Below, one piece after another: positions 1 to 5,150 of a DNA stretch of 5,150 bases. The stretch is taken from positions 1 to 5,150 of the forward strand of contig JAUXFZ010000230.1 in the NCBI GenBank assembly GCA_030622585.1. Direction: 5' to 3'. The stretch's first letter is position 1; each line of letters begins with the position of its first letter. Made by a program: the position numbers and the translations under genes. Under the pieces are notes generated by a model. That model saw only the letters and a list, made by a program, of their open reading frames with translations, was not told where the DNA came from and ran no database searches. Source of the stretch: Myxococcales bacterium. GTDB taxonomy: Bacteria > Myxococcota_A > Polyangia > Polyangiales > Houyiibacteriaceae.

Positions 1-3000
1 AGCGTAACCTTTTTGGATCCGAAGCGGCGCTTTACGTCGTGAACGAGCTGAGTCGCCGGGCGTGCTGCGATCGGCACATCGCAGTCCACGCAATGCAGCA
101 CGCCGATGCGGGCCCAAATCAGACGCAGATAGTGCGAGACCTCCGTCACCGTGGCGACGGTCGAGTTCGCCCCGGCACGTGTCATCCGCTGCTCGAGTGA
201 CACGCTCGGCGGAACCCCGACGACCTGATCGACCGCGGGCCTGGGAAGCTGCGGCATGTACTGGCGCGCATAGGGCGACAGGGTTTCCAAATATCGGCGC
301 TGTCCCTCGGCGAACAGAACGTCGAACGCCAACGTGCTCTTGCCGCTTCCGCTCGGACCCGTGACCACGACCAGCTGGTCGCGCGGGATGTGCACGGTGA
401 TGTTCTTGAGGTTGTGTTCACGCGCCCCGGCGATGCGAATCTCTCGAAGCGGCGTAGTGGTCGCCTTCGTTTTCTTCGCGGTGGCTGCCCGCTTGCCCTT
501 TGATTTGCCAAGCGCACGCGCGAGATACGGCGCCGTCTGAGACGATTTCTTCTTCGCCACTGCCTCCGGTGACCCCTTCGCGACGATCCGGCCTCCTCCG
601 TCTCCCGCGCCCGGGCCGAGGTCAATCACGTGGTCCGCGTGAGCCGCCACGTGCATGTCGTGCTCGACCACGATGACCGTGTCGCCCCGTGCCACGAGGT
701 CGCCGAGGACCTTCATCAATGGTTCGATGTCGTTGGCGTGAAGGCCGGCGGTCGGCTCGTCGAAGATCAGGAGGGAGCCTGGCGTGGCTCGTAGCAGGGC
801 CTCGGCGAGCTTGAGCCGCTGCGCCTCCCCGCCGGAGAGCGTATTGAGGGGCTGACCCAAACGCAGGTAGCCCAGGCCCACGTCCAGCAGGGGCTTGAGT
901 GCGCGCGCGAGGATTGCGTCCTCACCGAAATGCTCGGCCGCTTGCTGCGCAGTCAGCTCTAAGACATCAGCGATGTTGAGGCTCATATACTCGACGTCGA
1001 GCACCGGTCCGACGAAACGCCGCCCCTGACACTCGGGGCAGCTGAAGACGACGTCGGCCAAGAACTGCATCTCGACTGTCTCCGCGCCGTCCCCGCGGCA
1101 CGCCTCGCAGCGCCCGCCCGGCACGTTGAACGAGAAGAAACCCGGCTTGTAGCCACGCTCCTTGGCCAGCGGCTGCTGAGTGAAACGCTTCCTGAACGCC
1201 TCCCAAATCTTCAAATATGTCGCGGCGTTTCCACGTGAAGTTCGGCCCAGTGGCGCTTGATCCACCCCCACCACGCCCTGGAGCGGCTCCAATCCGCTCA
1301 CGCTCTCGTGCTCGAGCGGGGCGCCATTCGACTTCACACCTAGCTGACGTTGCACGGCCGGCAGCAGCGTCTCGAGGACCAGGCTGCTCTTGCCCGATCC
1401 GCTCACGCCGGTGACGCAGGTCATCACGCCGAGCGGGAACGAGGCGTCGACCGACCGCAGGTTGTGTCCGCAGGCGCCGGTCACTTCGATCCAACCGCTC
1501 GCTTTGCGCCGTATCCGCGACACGGCCCCGTTGGACTTGAGGGCGAGCCCGGTGGCGGTTTTCGCCCTTCGGAGAGCGGCCGGTGTGCCGTCGAATACGA
1601 TCTGCCCACCGTTCTCGCCGGCCCCTGGCCCGAGTTCGATCACGCGGTCCGCGCCGAGGATCATCTCTGGGTCGTGCTCCACCACGACCGCGACGTTCTC
1701 ATCCTGGGAAAGGGCTCGTACCACCCCGAGCAATCGCTCGACGTCTCGTGGGTGCAGCCCCACGGTCGGCTCGTCGAGGACGAACATTGCCCCATTGAGG
1801 GTCGCTCCCAAGGCACTGGTCAGCGCGACTCTCTGTGTCTCGCCTCCGGATAGCGTCCGCGAGGTTCGATCCAACGAAAGGTAGCCGAGCCCGACGTCGT
1901 GTAGCGCTCGCAGTCGCCCAATCGCCTCTCGCCACAGGAGCTCGGCTCCCGCATCGCCGGTGAACCGCTTCTCCTGCTTCTCCAAGAATGACAGCGCATT
2001 CGATGCCGGGAGCGCATAGAGCTCCGGGACACTTAGCCCATCGATGTGCCACGCCAGCGCCTCGGACTTCAGGCGCGTGCCATTGCAGTCTCCGCACCGC
2101 TCGTACTTCCGATAGCGGGAAAGAAAGACGCGCACGTGCATCTTGTAGGCGCGGGACTCCATCCACTTGAACCAGCTACGAATTCCCCACCAGCCCTTGG
2201 GGTAGCCCACGGAATCGCCATCGATGAGCCAGTCGATCTGTTCCGGGGTCCAATCGCTCAAGGGCTTGTCGAGCGCGATTCCTGCCTTCCTTGCGCTCTT
2301 CTTGAGCTCGCGGCGCTCCCAGGTAGTGGCTTTGCCTTGCCAGGCGCGAATGGCCCCGTCGTCGGGAGACAAGGTGTAGTCCGGGATCACCCTGTCGAGG
2401 TCGATCTCGATGGTGCGTCCGAAGCCGCGGCAAGTCTCGCAAGCCCCGATGGGGCTATTGAAGCTGAAGAGTCCGGGCGTCGCGCGTCGGAAGCCGCGGT
2501 CGCACGTGGGGCAGTGAAGCCCCTCGGAGAACCCGAGCTTCGCGCCCCCGGCAGACCATACCGTCGCCTGGCCCGCGCCCCGCCGCATGGCGTCCTCGAG
2601 CGCCTCGACCAAACGGGCCTGATCTCGCGGCCGCGCGACGGTTCGGTCGGCCACGACGTCGAGGTGCGTGCTGCGGCCGCTCGTCACATCGCTCGGCCGA
2701 ACCTCATCGAGGTCGCGCACCTTGCCCTGGACCCTAACGCGTCGATAGCCCTCTCGAAGCAAGGTCTCCCGGACACCGATGAAGTGCTCCTCATCGGCCA
2801 CCGCGACCGGATAGGTGACCAGTAGCTTCTCTCCGGCGAGCTCGGTCATTACGCTTTGCGCTGCGCGCGTGGGAGCGTCCCGGTGCACGAGCGCTCCGCA
2901 GCCCGGGCAGTAGAGCTCGGCCGCATGGGCCCACAGGTGCTTCGCGTAGTCTGCGATTTCGGTCATCGTGCCGACGGTCGAGCGACTCGTCCGCACCGGC

Positions 3001-3266
3001 GCTTGGCGGTCCACCGTGATTCCCACCGGCACTGGGTCCAGCTCGTCGACGGGAGGTCTGGAAAGTCGCTCTAGAAACTGACGTGCGTACGCGCTGAAGC
3101 TCTCGACGTAGCGGCGCTGGCCTTCGGCGTACAAGGTACGAAAGGCGAGTGACGACTTGCCCGCGCCCGAGGGGCCCACGATGGCGAGGTATGTGCCCGG
3201 GGCAATGTCGAGATCGATGGAGCGAAGATTGTTCGTACGCGCGCCGCGCAACTTGGTGGGCTGCAT
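1..3266 (-). CDS. uvrA: Tandem (double-length) excinuclease ABC subunit A, C-terminus cut by window edge
   Basis: UvrA is the DNA damage-recognition ATPase of nucleotide excision repair; it loads UvrB at lesions. Residues here count from the ATG at 3266. Unit 1 is complete: Walker A GPSGAGKSS (K37), UvrB-binding region about 130-245, zinc finger C252/C255/C276/C279, signature LSGGE (472-476), Walker B DEPT (498-501), switch His531. Its second ATPase has Walker A GVSGSGKSS (K626), zinc finger C720/C723/C743/C746, signature around S811, Walker B DEPT (836-839) and H869. Instead of stopping near residue 919, the frame continues through a basic linker into unit 2 (RIAGAREHNLKNI, Walker A GPSGSGKST with K976, then AEGQRRY) and is open at residue 1088. 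I read the frame from 3266 to the edge and found no stop. Ordinary UvrA is about 940 residues (E. coli), so a full tandem would be roughly 1,800-1,950. The start is supported by alignment: UvrA proteins begin a few residues before the RGAR-NNL motif, as here. No strong Shine-Dalgarno is visible; translation is probably coupled to the gene before it. The UvrA identity is near certain and the tandem form very likely. Confidence 0.96.
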   Translation of the reverse strand, partial: MQPTKLRGARTNNLRSIDLDIAPGTYLAIVGPSGAGKSSLAFRTLYAEGQRRYVESFSAYARQFLERLSRPPVDELDPVPVGITVDRQAPVRTSRSTVGTMTEIADYAKHLWAHAAELYCPGCGALVHRDAPTRAAQSVMTELAGEKLLVTYPVAVADEEHFIGVRETLLREGYRRVRVQGKVRDLDEVRPSDVTSGRSTHLDVVADRTVARPRDQARLVEALEDAMRRGAGQATVWSAGGAKLGFSEGLHCPTCDRGFRRATPGLFSFNSPIGACETCRGFGRTIEIDLDRVIPDYTLSPDDGAIRAWQGKATTWERRELKKSARKAGIALDKPLSDWTPEQIDWLIDGDSVGYPKGWWGIRSWFKWMESRAYKMHVRVFLSRYRKYERCGDCNGTRLKSEALAWHIDGLSVPELYALPASNALSFLEKQEKRFTGDAGAELLWREAIGRLRALHDVGLGYLSLDRTSRTLSGGETQRVALTSALGATLNGAMFVLDEPTVGLHPRDVERLLGVVRALSQDENVAVVVEHDPEMILGADRVIELGPGAGENGGQIVFDGTPAALRRAKTATGLALKSNGAVSRIRRKASGWIEVTGACGHNLRSVDASFPLGVMTCVTGVSGSGKSSLVLETLLPAVQRQLGVKSNGAPLEHESVSGLEPLQGVVGVDQAPLGRTSRGNAATYLKIWEAFRKRFTQQPLAKERGYKPGFFSFNVPGGRCEACRGDGAETVEMQFLADVVFSCPECQGRRFVGPVLDVEYMSLNIADVLELTAQQAAEHFGEDAILARALKPLLDVGLGYLRLGQPLNTLSGGEAQRLKLAEALLRATPGSLLIFDEPTAGLHANDIEPLMKVLGDLVARGDTVIVVEHDMHVAAHADHVIDLGPGAGDGGGRIVAKGSPEAVAKKKSSQTAPYLARALGKSKGKRAATAKKTKATTTPLREIRIAGAREHNLKNITVHIPRDQLVVVTGPSGSGKSTLAFDVLFAEGQRRYLETLSPYARQYMPQLPRPAVDQVVGVPPSVSLEQRMTRAGANSTVATVTEVSHYLRLIWARIGVLHCVDCDVPIAARPATQLVHDVKRRFGSKKVT
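456..509 (-). other. Basic inter-unit linker in the tandem UvrA
   Basis: Residues about 920-937 read GKSKGKRAATAKKTKATT. They follow TAPYLARAL, which corresponds to the usual UvrA C-terminal end (compare the Y-L-x-P/R-L type endings), and precede REIRIAGAREHNLKN, which corresponds to the usual UvrA N-terminus. The segment is low in complexity, rich in Lys, Ala and Thr, lacks hydrophobic residues other than Ala, and contains neither a stop codon nor an ATG. It is therefore read as a flexible tether joining two UvrA units in one chain, possibly with non-specific DNA affinity from its charge (inference). Confidence 0.8.
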
Positions 3267-3272
3267 GGCTTA
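3264..3272 (-). promoter_or_regulatory. Tight in-frame gene junction, probable translational coupling
   Basis: On the minus strand the sequence reads TAA GCC ATG: the stop of the membrane protein gene (3272-3270), one codon, then the uvrA start (3266-3264). Both genes use the same frame. The bases before the ATG contain no good Shine-Dalgarno sequence; the nearest purine run is GGGG, about 15 bases upstream in the TGGGGCCG stretch and too far away to be ideal. There is no room for a promoter or terminator between the genes. This implies one transcript with uvrA translation dependent on ribosomes finishing the gene before it, unless an uvrA promoter lies inside that gene. Confidence 0.65.
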
Positions 3273-5150
3273 TCGACGGCCCCAGCGCCTGCGCAACACC
3301 CAGGTAGCGCCCAACACGGACACCGTGAAGAAGATGAACCATGGATTCGACAGAGGCTGCTTCGAGACCAGTCCGGCCGCGCGCCGGCTCGTTGCCGCGA
3401 GCTCCGACAGGGCAGGCACATCCCCGATGCCCAGGAACACCCGGCCTCCGGTTTGCGCTGCGACCGCAGCGAGCTGTTCGGGCATCGCCTCTAGATCCGC
3501 GAGCTCGTCACCGCTCTGCTCGACGATGAACACCTCGCGTGCGACCTCTTCGCCCTCCACCGACGCCACGATCTCGTAGGCACCCGGCTCGCCGGGCGCG
3601 CGGAGTGTGCTTTGAATCTGTCCGTCCTGATCGGCGTCGACTGTCGCAACGGGCTGGTCACCGGCGGATGGTTCATAGTGGAGTTCCACGCGCGCCTTCT
3701 TCATCGGGCGATAGGTCTCGTTCCGGAGCCGACCGGAGACGACGAGCTGGCTGCCCACTCCGTAGCGGTCTCGGTCGGTCGAGATGCGCGCCGGCTCGAG
3801 GAGCGGGTCGCGCGTGAGCCAGCGGATCATCCGATCCCAGAACAGCTCGTACTCGTCGGACCCCACAGTGGCGTCGTCGGCCGCGAACCGCCAGCGCCAG
3901 GACGCGTCTGTCGTCATTGCACCGACTCGCCCGCGGCCAGCCTCGCCCACGACGAGAATCGGGAGCCGCGCGCCGTTCTGGAGTCGGGCACGTGGATGAT
4001 GCAGCAGAACTTGAGCCCCTTCTTTGACGCCGCCCACCAGGTTCGCGCCGTGCAACGCTGGGAGCGCCCTCCATGTTTGCTTCGTCAGCGCTGGGTCGGG
4101 TCCAAGTGCCACGATAGGATGACGCGCTAGGCGCTTGTTCACCGCGGCTCGATAGCTCCCCCTGAGGACGCCCGGCGCCCCGATCTTCACCGGTAGCACC
4201 TCTTCGACGGCCGTCCCCGCGTACCGGCCCTCCGCGAACGATCGATCGCCGCCGATCATGAGGAACGAGCCGCCGCGCTGTACGTAGTCTCGGATGCGTG
4301 GGAGGTACGTGGCCATCTCATACGGGGCGTAGTCGAAGTTCTGGAAGATCACGACGTCAAAGCTTCCGAGGTGCTCGCGAAAGAGCTCGTCGGTGGGGAA
4401 AGGTATGAGAGCCAGCTCATTGGTGGGTGCCGCGGTCAGGTCGGCAGCAGCCCTCAGGATGAAGAATGACACCAGATCGACGGACCCATCGCGCTTGAGA
4501 AAATCCCGGAGGAATCGAACATCCCAACTCGGCCGGCCGGCGACGAGCAACGCGCGTAGCCGCTCTCGGCCAACGCGCAGAAGCGCCGCCCTGTCGTTGT
4601 TCTGCGGGACCTCGTCGGCGGATGCGGCGGGGATGAGAAGGCGGTACAGCGCCCGTCCGGTTTGCCGGGGCGTCACCTCGAAAGCCACGGTGCCCCGGCC
4701 GGTTTCGTCCAGCACGGCGACCGTCTCGTGTTCGAGGCGGGTCTCGTGCCAAAGCTGGACGCGAAGCTCGCTTCGCTGCAACTCGCCGACCGCGCGCACG
4801 TCCGCTCGGATGATCGCCGGTACACCCACGTACGCGATCGTGTCGGCGTGCAAGGAGACGATGGCTTGATCGTCGAGCAGGTCATCGCCTCCGACGACGA
4901 CAGCGTGAATCGCGGGGGCTCCCCGGCCAAGTCCGAGTGTCTCGGCGCGGAACGTGGTGTCCGCCCCATCGGTGATCACGACGATCGAACCGAGCTCCTG
5001 GTTGGTGCCTTTCTCGAGGACGTAGCGGAGGCCCTCGCGAATCTTCGTCTCGTCGTCCGCAGGCTCGTAGCTTTGCGCGAGGTCGTTCCAAATCGCCCCC
5101 CGCGTGGCGGAGCCGAAGAGGTATACGATGGGCTTGATGCGGTCGTCCTC
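3270..5150 (-). CDS. Membrane-anchored vWA / glutamine amidotransferase-like protein, N-terminus outside window
   Basis: The last 626 residues are visible (numbered from base 5150); the frame is open to the edge, so the true start lies beyond it. Residues 1 to about 90 are the end of a von Willebrand factor A domain: YLFGSA strand, the segment ETKIREGLRYVL that may carry the MIDAS Thr, and SIVVITDGADTT with a MIDAS-like Asp. A beta-rich segment follows (about 100-185). A class I amidotransferase-like fold spans about 197-450, with LLVAGRPSWDVRFLRDFL, FDVVIFQNFDY, GGSFLMIGGDRSFAEGRYAGT, VLPV and WRWRF...FWDRMIRWLT, as in proteins annotated 'putative glutamine amidotransferase'. An Ig-like segment (about 452-545) and a linker lead to one membrane helix (about 603-619, PWFIFFTVSVLGATWVL) and a basic tail RRRWGRR, so the bulk is probably outside the cytoplasm. 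No cysteine occurs in the visible sequence, so glutamine hydrolysis by the usual Cys nucleophile is not possible here; a binding or scaffold role is more likely. A GTG at 4979 is only an internal Val codon within the vWA strand. Exact function unknown. Confidence 0.85.
   Translation of the reverse strand, partial: EDDRIKPIVYLFGSATRGAIWNDLAQSYEPADDETKIREGLRYVLEKGTNQELGSIVVITDGADTTFRAETLGLGRGAPAIHAVVVGGDDLLDDQAIVSLHADTIAYVGVPAIIRADVRAVGELQRSELRVQLWHETRLEHETVAVLDETGRGTVAFEVTPRQTGRALYRLLIPAASADEVPQNNDRAALLRVGRERLRALLVAGRPSWDVRFLRDFLKRDGSVDLVSFFILRAAADLTAAPTNELALIPFPTDELFREHLGSFDVVIFQNFDYAPYEMATYLPRIRDYVQRGGSFLMIGGDRSFAEGRYAGTAVEEVLPVKIGAPGVLRGSYRAAVNKRLARHPIVALGPDPALTKQTWRALPALHGANLVGGVKEGAQVLLHHPRARLQNGARLPILVVGEAGRGRVGAMTTDASWRWRFAADDATVGSDEYELFWDRMIRWLTRDPLLEPARISTDRDRYGVGSQLVVSGRLRNETYRPMKKARVELHYEPSAGDQPVATVDADQDGQIQSTLRAPGEPGAYEIVASVEGEEVAREVFIVEQSGDELADLEAMPEQLAAVAAQTGGRVFLGIGDVPALSELAATSRRAAGLVSKQPLSNPWFIFFTVSVLGATWVLRRRWGRR

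Noticed and set aside
456..509. The boundary between two separate uvrA genes.
   Set aside because: No stop, no ATG and no ribosome binding site in the linker; the frame is continuous from unit 1 into unit 2.
967..1494. A 175-codon minus-strand frame in a different phase from uvrA, which might suggest a frameshift.
   Set aside because: The uvrA phase is itself open across this whole stretch and carries the Walker A, zinc finger and YKPGFFSFNVPGGRCEAC motifs, so no frameshift is needed.
1350..1884. Two overlapping plus-strand frames of about 165 codons.
   Set aside because: Both are shadows of the UvrA region carrying the second Walker A and the H-loop; no family motif is visible in either.
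2046..2825. A 259-codon open frame on the plus strand.
   Set aside because: It lies codon-for-codon antisense to uvrA in high-GC DNA, where such frames stay open by chance; its protein has low-complexity Ala/Arg/Pro content and no recognisable domain, while the minus strand carries unmistakable UvrA motifs.
3612..4130. A 172-codon plus-strand frame antisense to the membrane protein gene.
   Set aside because: Codon-aligned antisense shadow, with no domain and no convincing ribosome binding site.
4977..4979. GTG as the start of a 569-residue protein.
   Set aside because: The frame continues upstream to the window edge with good vWA sequence (residues 1-57), and the GTG encodes the second Val of the SIVVITDGAD strand, in the middle of the domain.

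Overview
The window is high-GC (by eye about two-thirds G+C) and coding from edge to edge, all on the minus strand. It holds two genes, each cut by a window edge. There is no intergenic stretch of any length, and I see no RNA gene, mobile element, CRISPR array or terminator. The GC level, the double-length UvrA and the neighbouring vWA/amidotransferase-like membrane protein would suit a deltaproteobacterium in the broad sense (Myxococcota or Bdellovibrionota type) or a PVC-group bacterium. That placement is an inference, not an identification.

In order of transcription (right to left), the first gene (5150 to 3270) is the C-terminal 626 residues of a membrane-anchored protein. It has the end of a von Willebrand factor A domain, a beta-rich segment, a class I glutamine-amidotransferase-like fold without any cysteine, an Ig-like segment and one C-terminal membrane helix. 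Proteins of this build often sit in MoxR/DUF58/BatA-type gene clusters, so the part of the operon outside the window is probably of that kind.

The second gene (3266 to beyond base 1) is an excinuclease ABC subunit A. One complete UvrA unit of about 920 residues is followed, without a stop codon, by a Lys/Ala/Thr-rich linker and the start of a second UvrA unit with its own Walker A motif. The gene is therefore a tandem, double-length uvrA of the kind known from Chlamydia and some other bacteria. It is still open at the left edge, after 1088 residues.

The two genes are separated by three bases (TAA GCC ATG) and lie in the same reading frame, so they are very probably cotranscribed and translationally coupled. 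No functional link between the membrane protein and nucleotide excision repair is evident. I found no convincing undescribed system. The points worth a second look are the tandem UvrA, the divergence between its two units, the one-codon gene junction and the cysteine-free amidotransferase-like domain.
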